Assembly (NCBI GenBank): GCA_964019655.1
Contig: CAXHTR010000002.1
Location: 310,001 to 374,000, forward strand
DNA length: 64,000 nt
DNA from: Perkinsela sp. pyNocScin1
Taxonomy: Eukaryota; Euglenozoa; Kinetoplastea; Prokinetoplastida; Perkinselidae
Direction: 5' to 3'
The notes below the pieces were generated by a model. It did no database searches and was not told the origin of the DNA. It was given only the letters and a program-made list of their open reading frames with translations. Of the stretch, positions 10,610 through 19,930 are shown one piece after another (position 1 is the stretch's first letter; each line of letters starts with the position of its first letter). Position numbers and translations under genes: made by a program.

Positions 10610-11192
10610 TGTTAGATAAGGTCAAAAATTCACTTGAATTAATTAATGGCTTACTGTTAAAAAACCTATACATTCGAAGATGAGAGTTTATTCGGGCACA
10701 TTTCAAAGCGGCTGTTTCAGTAGATACTCGTATCTCGTGTCCAAGTACTAGCGATGATGCTTTTGTATGCTACTGTATTGTGTGATCTCTATATAGCGCT
10801 CAGCGATGCTGCATGTTGCTGAATTGGACCCCGATTTAGACAGGAGGAGACTTCTCTGCGGCTCATTCTGTCTATGAGGCTTATGAGTTAAGAACTTGCC
10901 CTTTATCCAACTGGGTGCTTGAGGACAAGAAAGCAGAAAATGGCGTGTTGAGCGCATGTGAACTTTAAGATTTGCTCATCGGGCTATGCTGTAGAAATAG
11001 TTGCAATCATGAGCCTTTTAGAGAAATCTCATGTGACATTGATTAGGCAGATTAAAATCTGCTAAGCGAGTTTCATCATCTGATATATGAATCGAATCTT
11101 TCTGTACCAAAATCACTTGACTGCTTTTCTGGTGAAATAAAAAACAGTCTGCAATGATTGCCTGTCATTGCATTGTGGGATTTTCGCCCACT
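10610..11192. other. 583-bp gene-poor spacer
   Basis: Spacer between two minus-strand genes. The only open frame of note (10748-10957, minus) has atypical composition and no family features, and I do not call it. A perfect C-box-like ATGATGA occurs on the minus strand near 11073, but no matching D box follows within 100 bases, so no snoRNA is called. No tRNA-like B box was seen. Confidence 0.5.
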
Positions 11193-13697
11193 TCAATAGG
11201 AAGCTACATCAAGCCCCTCTGTGTTTTCATCAACACCGGCAAAGTGTATGTTTTCCAGACTTTGATCTGGCAAGATACTATCCTCACCAGCCTTGAGCAT
11301 CAAAAGTTTAGAAAAGTTTGCAGGGTTTTTACGAATTGCGGTCTTGAGGATCTTACCGTGAATCTCTCCCAGCGATGACTTTTGCTGCCCTGCTCGAGCG
11401 CTGTGCACACGATAGCTTTGCTCAATGCCCTGCCTATAGCTATCGATGTGAATGTCGATAGGGTCAGGCCCATGACTTAGTTTCGTTATGTCATACCTAA
11501 ACTTTTTGTGCTCGGGCTCTTCTTCATCCTCCTCTTCTGGATCGATTCCAAGTTTCTGTCGAAGGGCATTGCGATTGTCACGGAACATTTCTCTGAATCG
11601 TTTTATAGTCACCTTAATGCTTTGCCTGTCTTTGAGTGGCTTTCTCGCGATATCGATTTCGTTATCCTCAAAGTCACTCAATATATCGAGGAAATCCCTG
11701 CCCGTGAAGCGCGCGATAGATGCCTGTCTACGCATATGCCACACATTTTGTGATGCGGTCAGCTGTGGCGTGTGTGCCACTGCAGCCTCGGTAAGAACCA
11801 GAAATGACTCAGCCCCTCTGCGCCGAATGACGACGTTGCCCTTCTCGACTATGGAGCGCTCGACTTTTGCATACTTCATGCGACTCGTTCGCATTCGATA
11901 TGTTTCAAATGATCGCAGAACGGCATGCTGCACAAGAGGGGTAAACTTTGGTGACTGCCAGTGTTCTGGCAAGCGAATAAGCGGCTGAACGAAGGTCCGC
12001 GAATAGGGTTGCAAGGCGTGCGATGCGATGCACCAGCGAAATTGCATTTTCGCTACACTACACGTTTGCTCCTCCATCACCTGATAAAAGTTTTCACGAT
12101 TGAAATCATTGCGATTGATAGAGCGGAAGATGTCAATCTTTCTCTTGAGCTCTCCAAAGTGCTCGCGAAGCTCTTTGATCGGGACCGCTTTCTCAGATCG
12201 CATAGATTCGAAAGCACTACGGTAGACTGCGTCACTCACTGGGTCTTGCCGGACCCATCGAAGGAGAAGCTGGCAGTCGACGACAGAAGCGCGCTGATCA
12301 CCTGGCAATGTTTTCTCAGGAAGAAGTGCGTGAATCTGCTCGAAAACAAAATTATTCAGGACACTGTCTTTATCACTGGATACACTCTTTGCCCACCCAA
12401 CGAGGCTTTCAAGCTCAGAGAATAGAGCAAGCGCCTCCTTTGCCATTAGCTGGGTGCTCAATGAGACCTGTCTGCTCTCACTGACCCTGAGTGCTTCATT
12501 CTCTTCGATGCGATGGAGAGAATCCACCATTGATCGAAGCTTTTCCTCTGCTCCTGGGTGCTCCATTAGTACGCTTCGAATGTATGGGCGTAGAGCATTG
12601 TGGCGAAATCTGTAAAAAATGGCATCACCTTTTCCTTTCAACTGCGCAAAGACCTCAAGGAGCGCTTTACGATGGTTTTCTGGCTCATATAAGAATTTAT
12701 CAGTGTTCATTACATCGGTCGCAAGCTTGAGCCGAGCTACTTCGGGGGACTCCAAGCAGACGTTCTTCTTCTGTGACCGAATGTATTCATGAATTCGGGT
12801 GTGTCCTTCATCCTCCATAAGAGTATGCACCGCGTCATTCATTTTGTAGAGCTTTGCATCTTTCTCGAAAAGTGTCAGCGGTGATTGATCGCCGAGCTCT
12901 TCGACAGTCTTCATGGGGATGCTCACACTTCCACAGTCTGAAAGAAAGAGGTTTGTTGGGGCCACGCGCATGGCAGCCTGGGGCAAGGCGCAATAGTTTC
13001 GATCACGCGTTCCATCTGGATTTATTCCAGGCATAGGCTGATTAAATAGCTCTAATATGGACGCTCCCTCGTATTTGCTGTCTTTCTCAGACCTTGATTG
13101 CGTAAAGAGCGGCTCCTTGTTTATCTGGAGAGAAGCGAGTTGCTCTTCAAACTCAGATCTATACTTGGACTCATCGCGGGAGACTGTTGGATGAGAAATT
13201 TCAGCACGAGCAGGGCGCTTTTCGGGCGACCCATAGCGATGTCGCGGGTACGGCAGGGGCTCAGGGTATTTCTCATGCATCTCTGGTGGTGCCCTTCCTC
13301 GGGGTTTATTAAAATTCTCACGACGTCTCTCTTCGTCTCGCTTCTGGATGTCCCTTTCACGCTGCCTTCTCCGACGCTCGATCTCGGCATCAGCAAAGTC
13401 TTTGTCTCCTCGTGGTGCCCTTGCTTGGATCTTGCTTAAATTCTGGCGACGTTTCTCTTCGTCTCGCTTCCGGATATCCCTTTCACGTTGTTTTCTTCGA
13501 CGCTCAATCTCGGCATCAGTAGCCTCTTTTTCGTGCTTTCGCTGACTGTTTGGGTGAGCTCGGTGATAATTCTCTCGGGGATATTTGCTGGTCTCACGCC
13601 CACGAGGAGAGCGGCTTTTACCCGTGCCTCTCGTGTTGATGCTTGGGCTTCGTTCATGCTTCCGCGCATTCTTGCTACTCTTCGACTTTTTCGACAT
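11193..13697 (-). CDS. Large hypothetical protein with charged 42-residue tandem repeats
   Basis: 834 residues. The first ~200 are highly charged and disordered: an S/R/K-rich head, then two near-identical 42-residue units starting at residues 61 and 103 (DAEIERRRKQRERDIRKRDE and its copy), which should form single helices. The remainder is predicted to be mostly helical with no family I recognise. It includes an acidic stretch EEEDEEEPEHKK near residue 710. The head recalls RNA- or splicing-associated proteins with RE-rich segments, but this is composition only. The start is the only ATG available; a long pyrimidine tract ends just before it. It is certainly a real gene given its length and lack of stops; its function is unknown. 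Confidence 0.8.
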   Translation of the reverse strand: MSKKSKSSKNARKHERSPSINTRGTGKSRSPRGRETSKYPRENYHRAHPNSQRKHEKEATDAEIERRRKQRERDIRKRDEEKRRQNLSKIQARAPRGDKDFADAEIERRRRQRERDIQKRDEERRRENFNKPRGRAPPEMHEKYPEPLPYPRHRYGSPEKRPARAEISHPTVSRDESKYRSEFEEQLASLQINKEPLFTQSRSEKDSKYEGASILELFNQPMPGINPDGTRDRNYCALPQAAMRVAPTNLFLSDCGSVSIPMKTVEELGDQSPLTLFEKDAKLYKMNDAVHTLMEDEGHTRIHEYIRSQKKNVCLESPEVARLKLATDVMNTDKFLYEPENHRKALLEVFAQLKGKGDAIFYRFRHNALRPYIRSVLMEHPGAEEKLRSMVDSLHRIEENEALRVSESRQVSLSTQLMAKEALALFSELESLVGWAKSVSSDKDSVLNNFVFEQIHALLPEKTLPGDQRASVVDCQLLLRWVRQDPVSDAVYRSAFESMRSEKAVPIKELREHFGELKRKIDIFRSINRNDFNRENFYQVMEEQTCSVAKMQFRWCIASHALQPYSRTFVQPLIRLPEHWQSPKFTPLVQHAVLRSFETYRMRTSRMKYAKVERSIVEKGNVVIRRRGAESFLVLTEAAVAHTPQLTASQNVWHMRRQASIARFTGRDFLDILSDFEDNEIDIARKPLKDRQSIKVTIKRFREMFRDNRNALRQKLGIDPEEEDEEEPEHKKFRYDITKLSHGPDPIDIHIDSYRQGIEQSYRVHSARAGQQKSSLGEIHGKILKTAIRKNPANFSKLLMLKAGEDSILPDQSLENIHFAGVDENTEGLDVASY
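13266..13517 (-). repeat. Two in-frame tandem copies of a 126-bp coding repeat
   Basis: Within the 834-residue protein, 126 bases (42 codons) are repeated head to tail, with units at about 13517-13392 and 13391-13266. The DNA identity is highest over the part encoding the charged helix (forward-strand cores at 13321 and 13447) and falls off toward the end of the second unit, suggesting a fairly recent internal duplication. Confidence 0.8.
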
Positions 13698-13788
13698 GCA
13701 GGGAATGAGAAAATAAAAGTCGGTGTCAGTGAATGCTTCCTTCCTCGATCAAAACAAAGTTTACAGTTAGTCAATCAAATGCAAAGCA

Positions 13789-14088
13789 TTAGTTATAGAG
13801 CTCATGCGGATCTGGTGGGAGGTGACCAGTGAAGCCCCCGTGACACGCCCAGATAAAAGCGCCGAAGATAGCCCAATGAGGCATCCAGTTTGCGTGATAC
13901 CATATAAACTGAACGCGAAATATTTCGTAAAAGCTTGGCTTTCTATATTTCGGTGGCTCATCGGAAAACACCCGTCGGATAACCTTGCCTTCCGTTAATG
14001 GGCGGATCGGGGCAGATATTCCGTTGCTTCGTGTGCAGACTCGGTAGAGAACTTTTTTGGCTGCTAATGAACTCGATATCGCCCGCAT
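13789..14088 (-). CDS. Small mitochondrial inner-membrane protein, NDUFB2-like
   Basis: 99 residues. The N-terminus MRAISSSLAAKKVLYRVCTR looks like a mitochondrial presequence. One membrane span, about residues 66-85 (WYHANWMPHWAIFGAFIWAC), is followed by a short tail HGGFTGHLPPDPHELYN. The order 'tryptophan-rich span, then GHxPxPDP' is the pattern of complex I subunit NDUFB2 (AGGG), an accessory single-span subunit of the membrane arm. The match is short, so another respiratory-chain accessory subunit is possible. It sits between the large repeat protein and uL22m on the same strand. Confidence 0.6.
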   Translation of the reverse strand: MRAISSSLAAKKVLYRVCTRSNGISAPIRPLTEGKVIRRVFSDEPPKYRKPSFYEIFRVQFIWYHANWMPHWAIFGAFIWACHGGFTGHLPPDPHELYN

Positions 14089-14206
14089 CAGTAAAAATTT
14101 TGATTTGAAAAAGGTAAAAAGGTATAGAATAGCTGCTTCAATAGAATCATTCTATCTTAACAACAGCATCCAATAATCACATCTACTGCGTACGATAAAA
14201 CGCCGA

Positions 14207-15034
14207 TTAGATTCCCTCTGTACTGAGTGCGGGCACATCGAGAGTGACATTGTTTGTTGAGAACTGGTTCCGAGCAAGCCTGTCTTGCACCCACCACGGC
14301 AGCTTCGTTCGGTCTGGAAGCTCTAGATGCGGGTCTTCAGCTACTGTGATGAGGAGGGTCGCGTTTCGCTTTGTTTTCCATGCATAGTATCCCTTTGATC
14401 GAATGTCGATTTGGACATCTGTTTTTCCACGGTAGCATGTTATTTTAGCGACGCGAAGCTTGTCGCGATCCAGTCCTTTTTCATTCACTGCACCGTGCTC
14501 AGCAAGTTCGAGGCAGCGATAAATGATCTGATGCTGCTTTTGTCCTTTAAACTTGAGCTGAACCTTTGCTTCGCGCACTGACATTCCCCGAGCCAAAGCA
14601 TTCGCAACATCTAGCTTCTTCCAGCTCACCGGGCAGTTCACGAGTACCTGCGTATACTGAGGCAGCGCTTTCATCGTCTCCTTGAGTTCTTTGTTAACTC
14701 TTTCACAGTAGACTCGCCAATTGATTGGGTATTGCTGTCCCTCTTCTTCCACGAGAAAGTATCTATCTTCGACGACGCGCTGACCGTTGATAACTCGCTC
14801 CCATCGATCGCTTTCGGGCAGGTGGACTGAGTCTATCCACTTGTCTCGGAACAGATCACGGTCAAGAAGAATCCGGGGTGTTTCTGTATATCGATTGATG
14901 TCTTTTATTTTTTGTGTGTTCCACGATGTTTTGAACCAGGGCGTTCTAGAGTTGTGCTGCGGTTTCCGCGACCGGGGAGAAAGAATACCCCCCAGTTCCA
15001 TGTGTCGAGGAACTCCTCGTTTGTGCAAATACAT
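14207..15034 (-). CDS. Mitochondrial large-subunit ribosomal protein uL22m
   Basis: 275 residues from the ATG at 15034. The frame continues 16 codons upstream only through a TTG, and a clear acceptor (pyrimidine tract 15047-15066, AG at 15045-15046, minus strand) places the mRNA start just before 15034. Residues ~150-260 carry the L22 core: ARGMSVREAKVQLKF, then IIYRCLELAEHGA, LRVAKITCYRG and the hairpin-to-end segment IDIRSKGYYAWKTKRNAT. uL22 lines the polypeptide exit tunnel. The long basic N-terminal extension is usual for mitochondrial forms. It belongs with bL32m at 55458 as a mitoribosome component. Confidence 0.82.
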   Translation of the reverse strand: MYLHKRGVPRHMELGGILSPRSRKPQHNSRTPWFKTSWNTQKIKDINRYTETPRILLDRDLFRDKWIDSVHLPESDRWERVINGQRVVEDRYFLVEEEGQQYPINWRVYCERVNKELKETMKALPQYTQVLVNCPVSWKKLDVANALARGMSVREAKVQLKFKGQKQHQIIYRCLELAEHGAVNEKGLDRDKLRVAKITCYRGKTDVQIDIRSKGYYAWKTKRNATLLITVAEDPHLELPDRTKLPWWVQDRLARNQFSTNNVTLDVPALSTEGI

Positions 15035-15044
15035 CAGAAACTTA

Positions 15045-15066
15045 CTGAGTAAGAAGAAAGAATGAC
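15045..15066 (-). promoter_or_regulatory. Probable trans-splice acceptor for uL22m
   Basis: On the minus strand a run of about 20 mostly pyrimidine bases ends in CTCAG, 10 bases before the chosen ATG at 15034. This decides the start against the upstream TTG. Confidence 0.65.
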
Positions 15067-15117
15067 ACACTAGGCAATGCAAATTTATACGTATAATAAC
15101 CAGTAAACACGCAAGTA

Positions 15118-15624
15118 CTAGAAACCATTGATCGATGCAAGAATGCCTTCCACTTTTTTCCAGTGCTCCATTTCTCTTGATTCTTTCAAAAGTGTATTCA
15201 ACGCTAGCCTCAATGCGACGATAAAATTCGTGGGTTTTGCTTGAACCTTTTGCTTGTGCTGAGCCCCACCCATCGTCACTTTAAGATCCGCAGTAGTGCA
15301 AGGGTATATGCCCTCTGAAATTAAGGACTGTAGGTACACAAGCGCAAATTTGACCTCATCGCTTCCGGGCTGGAGCATTTTAATGAGATGCGGCAAGATC
15401 AAGGGTAGAAGTGCACTGTTTGGGTCGATTGTGGCGCTGTTATCTCTGATGCTTTGATGAAATACGGGTTCCAGCTCACCCTGTAAAGAATGTCGAATCA
15501 TATAAAGCGTGCCGAGAATCTTTCGAAGATTAGCGCGCCGAGCTTCGAGAGATTCGATGGATTCATTAAGCAATTTTTCACATTGCTCAATTTTGTTAAG
15601 AAGCTTGTGTATGTCCGCGTGCAT
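15118..15624 (-). CDS. Hypothetical protein, coiled-coil N-terminus
   Basis: 168 residues. Residues 1-45 form an amphipathic, heptad-like helix (HKLLNKIEQCEKLLNESIES) followed by helical segments including SALLPLILPHLIKMLQP. A pyrimidine-rich stretch ending CAG lies directly upstream of the ATG (AG at 15628-15629, minus strand), supporting this start. No family is recognised. It is soluble and lacks a targeting signal. Length, clean frame and acceptor make it a likely real gene. Confidence 0.65.
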   Translation of the reverse strand: MHADIHKLLNKIEQCEKLLNESIESLEARRANLRKILGTLYMIRHSLQGELEPVFHQSIRDNSATIDPNSALLPLILPHLIKMLQPGSDEVKFALVYLQSLISEGIYPCTTADLKVTMGGAQHKQKVQAKPTNFIVALRLALNTLLKESREMEHWKKVEGILASINGF

Positions 15625-15725
15625 TACCTGTATCGAGAAAGTATGAAATACCAGTATAAGGGCAGGAAATTTTCAAAGAAACTCAAATGCTTTCTATCCT
15701 ACAGATGAGGGCTACAAATGAGGTA

Positions 15726-17888
15726 CTAGTCCTTGAAGTGGCGAATAAAACAAAATAAGTCACTAGCCTTCATTATTTCAGAGATGTCTGCTCGAACTAA
15801 AAGAGTTAATTCTGAAAGAGGGCCATGCTGTGCAGAACTGATGAGTTTGGAAACGATCTGAATTGCTCTTTCATATCCAAGCGGTTGATCGAAATCTCGA
15901 TAGCAACGCACAAGCAGCCAAAGCAGTAAAGATAGTTCTTCGAGTTTACTTGGACACATCTTTGCCGAGCTGTAATCCGTATTGTCGGATAATCTGAGAA
16001 GATCTTCTTGCACCTGTCGAGTTCTGTACTTACCGCGATACAGAACAGCTGCGATGTAGGGCAAAACATACGTTTCTTGAGCAGAATGATGCTTTCCATG
16101 ACGAGTAGAAGATTGCCTTAAATCATCGAATGTTTGAGAAAGATCTTTCATGAAAGAAACCGAATTAGAATCAATGCTTTTCGCTTGCCATGTTGCAAAG
16201 AGGTATGCTCGGAGAACCGCGTGAAGTGTATTCTTCGAAGAGCACGCGAAATTCTTACTGTAGAGCATTGAGCTATGACTATGTAGATGCTCGTGTAATA
16301 TATTTACAGTGAGCGTGCATTTTGCATGCTTTGACGCCGTCGCGCAGAGAGAAGCGAGTGCTATTGGGTCAATGTCATTCGCTTGATCTGCACACGCATA
16401 CTCTGATCTACGGTTCGATTGCTTATGGAAAGAAACAAGCCGGTTCTCTCCCATTTTCAGCAGCGAATCTATCACGAGATTCGTTGAGTACTCGTCAAAG
16501 GATACATGGAGCTGCTTTCGCATCTGCTGGGTGGCATGCAGGTCATGTCTGGCAGAGCTGAGCAAAATTCGCGTGATTGATGTTTCGTTTAGCAATCTTT
16601 TAGCCTGAGCGTTGAGTCTTTCATTCACTTTAGAAAAGTTGCTGTATGCCTTAGCCTGAATTCGTGACATGATAGATGCCGTCTCTGATAGAAATGAAAA
16701 AGACCAGTGCTCGATCGATGACCGAATCTTCAGCACAGTATTGATTTGCGAGAGCAGTAGAAAGTACGCACAGGCAGATGGCACGTCGGCATCTACCAAC
16801 GATACGTTACACAGCGATCCCACGAGCGTTGTGATATCTGCGGATGTCAGCGAAAGTTTGTCACATGAGAGTCCACCAAGTCGATGGATGATAGAATGTT
16901 TTTTTCGGTCACTCATACTCAGTGCTTTGGCCAAGAGTGAGTTTCGTTCGAGAATTTCTCCGTCAATACGCTCGAAAAGTTTCGTCAGTAGATTATGATG
17001 CACATCAAAAGGCTGCAGCAACACGTAGTATTGCACTATGGATCCAAGAGCAAAGCGGAATGGCGCTATGGTGCCACTACAGCCTTTTGAATCTCGGCAT
17101 AAAAATAGTTCACTAAAAATATGAATCATATCGGATGACCAGCGCTCTTGGTCTCCGCTGATTGTGCATTTGTCTCGCCGAAGCGCACTAAATGTGCCGA
17201 ATTGAATGAGTGTTCGTAGCATTTCCCCGTCAAGGAGAAAGTATGGGCACTTACCGAGGAGTGAAGTGAGCATCCAATGGGTTTGTGCATTACTGACTAT
17301 TCCAAGCCTTAGGAGCTCTTCCATTATACTTTTGATGATATACATTCGCTGTACGCTTTCGTATTCTTTCGGTTGAGTGCGAATGAATAGAGAAAGGGAT
17401 GCGTCATTTCGACCCTTGCTCAAGAAACTCGTAGCTTTGAGTGTAGTGGTTGCATTTGAAAACGCATAAGTGTACTCTTCGTTCGACAGAATATTGTGTA
17501 GTATTGTTCGAAGTGAGTCTTTAAGAATGGAGTTTGCATCAGTGAGCGATACGTGGACGTGTTTGGTAGCTTGTAAACACTTTTGGAGATTCCGAAGCGT
17601 TAGCCTTTCGAACTCACTTTGATGGAGCAATGTGATGGGTCGAATAGATGAGGAGCTGCTTGTTTGTATATTGCTCCACTTGTGTGCGTTTTCGTCTAAA
17701 TTTTTCTTCCCAGCATCTATTTCGTTTTCGGCACTGTGACTTAAATTCCATCCATTGAATAAAGCAGCTTCCATAGATAAGTGTAGAGGAACACTCGCTG
17801 ATTTCGATTGCGAGAATAGCGTCTCACACTTTTGAATCGGTTTGCTGACGGCCGATGCTGTAAGTCCCTCACGAAGTTTCTGAAACAT
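15726..17888 (-). CDS. Large hypothetical protein, likely mitochondrial helical-repeat type
   Basis: 720 residues from the ATG at 17888. The open frame has ATGs further upstream at 17936 and 17957, but the latter is only 6 bases from the stop of the preceding gene. A textbook acceptor (TTCTCATTTCCTTTGTAAG, AG at 17892-17893, minus strand) precedes 17888, giving an N-terminus MFQKLREGLTASAVSKP that looks like a mitochondrial presequence. The body is helical and leucine/serine-rich (for example LLTSLLGKCPYFLLDGEMLR and FRFALGSIVQYYVLLQPF), reminiscent of RAP/OPR or PPR-like organellar RNA-binding proteins, though no repeat can be defined with confidence. Function unknown. Confidence 0.72.
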   Translation of the reverse strand: MFQKLREGLTASAVSKPIQKCETLFSQSKSASVPLHLSMEAALFNGWNLSHSAENEIDAGKKNLDENAHKWSNIQTSSSSSIRPITLLHQSEFERLTLRNLQKCLQATKHVHVSLTDANSILKDSLRTILHNILSNEEYTYAFSNATTTLKATSFLSKGRNDASLSLFIRTQPKEYESVQRMYIIKSIMEELLRLGIVSNAQTHWMLTSLLGKCPYFLLDGEMLRTLIQFGTFSALRRDKCTISGDQERWSSDMIHIFSELFLCRDSKGCSGTIAPFRFALGSIVQYYVLLQPFDVHHNLLTKLFERIDGEILERNSLLAKALSMSDRKKHSIIHRLGGLSCDKLSLTSADITTLVGSLCNVSLVDADVPSACAYFLLLSQINTVLKIRSSIEHWSFSFLSETASIMSRIQAKAYSNFSKVNERLNAQAKRLLNETSITRILLSSARHDLHATQQMRKQLHVSFDEYSTNLVIDSLLKMGENRLVSFHKQSNRRSEYACADQANDIDPIALASLCATASKHAKCTLTVNILHEHLHSHSSMLYSKNFACSSKNTLHAVLRAYLFATWQAKSIDSNSVSFMKDLSQTFDDLRQSSTRHGKHHSAQETYVLPYIAAVLYRGKYRTRQVQEDLLRLSDNTDYSSAKMCPSKLEELSLLLWLLVRCYRDFDQPLGYERAIQIVSKLISSAQHGPLSELTLLVRADISEIMKASDLFCFIRHFKD

Positions 17889-17891
17889 TTT

Positions 17892-17909
17892 CTTACAAAG
17901 GAAATGAGA
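17892..17909 (-). promoter_or_regulatory. Probable trans-splice acceptor inside the long open frame
   Basis: Pyrimidine tract plus AAG, 3 bases before the ATG at 17888 on the minus strand. It argues for the internal start over the ATG at 17957, which would leave no room for a 3' UTR of the upstream gene. Confidence 0.6.
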
Positions 17910-17963
17910 ATTCTTATCCAAAATAAAAAGGTTCATACCAAAATGAAATCCATGCACTCTACA

Positions 17964-19775
17964 TTATAAGCGCACAAAGATATCGCTCGATATTTTGCTA
18001 TCTAAGTGTGCATCAAGCATAGCTTGTGAGGCTTCCCCGTCCTTCGGACATATGTAATCGAATATTTGCTGAGTGTTCGCTGTAGAAAGCGCACAGAACG
18101 TGTTGACAAGCATTGCCGTAGACTGACCATCATCCCTCTCAAGCGCGCTGAACGCCCTCGATAATGTGCAAAAGCGGACAAAGAGCTCGGCATGAACCTC
18201 GGCGAAGATGCTTAGCGATTGATATTGCTGATTAGCGATAAGCGATCCAGATTTACCTATAAACTTCTCCAAAAATGAAGTTATCTTGTCATACTCAGAT
18301 TCGAATTCGGCTAGACGCTCATCGATAGCTTTAAGAAGCGCTGGGCGTGCCGACGTGGGCGATTTCGCCTTTCGCTTCTCAACCGCATCTCGTAGATATC
18401 TAATGGGCTTGCTGATACCAAACTTTTTAAGCGTTCGTTGCTGCATAAGATCTAATGTAGAGGTGCTATTGAGAACATTAGCGCGGTCCTCTGTTGTAAG
18501 GCAAGCAAGAAGGTGTCGCGTTGTCGCTACTGATTCATCTGCCTGAAAGAACTGCTTTGTATGTTGAACCATATCAAAAACACGCCGTGATGCCCAAGGC
18601 GCACTCGATGATTGCGCAAATAATTTTTCAATTTGTCTGAGCACAGATGACGTGAACACATACAGCGCTGCCGCACGAGCAAGGCCTTCCTCTTTGGCCT
18701 CTTGAATCGATGCGTTTAAGTAAAGGGCACTTTGTAGAGCATAGGTTAGTGCAGAAGCACAAATAAAGGCATTTTTGTCAGACTCGCTCAATTCTTTGGG
18801 CATCTGCTTCTCCATATGATTGGTAAGCCCATGCAGCCTGCCAAGGACGACGGCGGCTTTGAGTGCGATCGCTGAAATACGGGACATGATCTGCTGTGGG
18901 ACAGCTTCCCCAGGCGCGCAGAGAAATGATTCTGAAGCTGTTATGGGCACCTTATCGAAATAGACATCAAACGTACTGCCGGAAGCTGAGATTTTCGTGT
19001 TTCCCCCCTTTGGCACTATGCACATTACAAGTTTCATGACTTTGTGCTCCACTGTTTCCCCTTCTTCTGATTCAACGCTCTCTGTAACTTCAAGGCGGGC
19101 AGGAATGATAAAATGAGTCGTTATTTGTGCATAGTACGCATTCTGAATAGCTCCAGAAATAATGTAGTGCCCATCGGTGTTTCCCCGCTCGATAGCGACT
19201 GCACTCGTCGTGGTATCGTACAAACGATCCCCGCTTTGCAGGCAAACGCAGCACGATGCTTCGCCCTGCCGCAATTGCTGAAAGAGCTTCTCAAGGTAGG
19301 CCTCAGAGAGGATGTCCTGTGCAGCACCCAGGTAGAGTGCCGGCAAATGCACTGTTTGATACAAACGATCCACATTATTAAGTGTATTTTGTGGAATCAA
19401 ATTATTCGCCAGAGACGTTTCGGATACGTGGGTTTCAAGCTGGTCGAGCATGTGCATTCGAGCGATAATAGAATGATCATAGCCACCGAACTTTGAAGGT
19501 ATGCACGTTGAAAGTAGGGCCTCATTCGTTGCCGTTTCTGATCGACTCTTTTCTATTTTCATTATTGACTCAATCTCGTTAGATTCTTTGCGATTTTGAG
19601 ATGGGATTACATAAGGAAACATATCGCTTTCCGATGCATCCCAAAAAATTGGCCTGGGCGCTGTGCTGTACAGACGAGTCCGCGCAGCTCCGAATGATAC
19701 TTGTAGTCTTCGAGAAATGGTTCTTGTGAATGGCTTGGACATGGTTCTTCTACGAAGAAAAGGAATGACGCGCAT
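17964..19775 (-). CDS. Divergent acyl-CoA dehydrogenase-like protein (VLCAD/ACAD9 layout)
   Basis: 603 residues. The N-terminus MRVIPFLRRRTMSKPFTRTI is a clear mitochondrial presequence. Residues ~85-460 follow the acyl-CoA dehydrogenase fold: IPSKFGGYDHS (family PxxxGGxG), then a beta-domain segment in which YYxLNGxKxWITN is replaced by HYIISGAIQNAYYAQI, and a helical C-terminal domain. An extra ~140-residue helical tail matches the VLCAD/ACAD9 arrangement. The FAD-contact motif usually read as LTExxxGSD is reduced to CLQSGDRLYD, so flavin binding and dehydrogenation are doubtful. It could be a structural or assembly factor, as ACAD9 is for complex I. The stop lies only 6 bases from the first ATG of the downstream frame. 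Confidence 0.62.
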   Translation of the reverse strand: MRVIPFLRRRTMSKPFTRTISRRLQVSFGAARTRLYSTAPRPIFWDASESDMFPYVIPSQNRKESNEIESIMKIEKSRSETATNEALLSTCIPSKFGGYDHSIIARMHMLDQLETHVSETSLANNLIPQNTLNNVDRLYQTVHLPALYLGAAQDILSEAYLEKLFQQLRQGEASCCVCLQSGDRLYDTTTSAVAIERGNTDGHYIISGAIQNAYYAQITTHFIIPARLEVTESVESEEGETVEHKVMKLVMCIVPKGGNTKISASGSTFDVYFDKVPITASESFLCAPGEAVPQQIMSRISAIALKAAVVLGRLHGLTNHMEKQMPKELSESDKNAFICASALTYALQSALYLNASIQEAKEEGLARAAALYVFTSSVLRQIEKLFAQSSSAPWASRRVFDMVQHTKQFFQADESVATTRHLLACLTTEDRANVLNSTSTLDLMQQRTLKKFGISKPIRYLRDAVEKRKAKSPTSARPALLKAIDERLAEFESEYDKITSFLEKFIGKSGSLIANQQYQSLSIFAEVHAELFVRFCTLSRAFSALERDDGQSTAMLVNTFCALSTANTQQIFDYICPKDGEASQAMLDAHLDSKISSDIFVRL

Positions 19776-19930
19776 AATGATTTGGAAAATGTAATGGGCA
19801 GCATTCCATTAGCAAACGCAAAATACACATAAAATTTTTCGGCTGGAACTTACGCGTTCTCTATTTTGTGCAATGTGATACATGACACTTGCTATGCCGA
19901 CCTTACTTATTATGTTTGGCATCCCATTTT

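Noticed and set aside
10748-10957. 69-codon minus-strand ORF in the spacer
   Set aside because: No acceptor, no family features, atypical composition; likely chance.
11060-11090. C-box-like ATGATGA on the minus strand, possible C/D snoRNA
   Set aside because: No D box (CTGA) at proper distance and no terminal stem.
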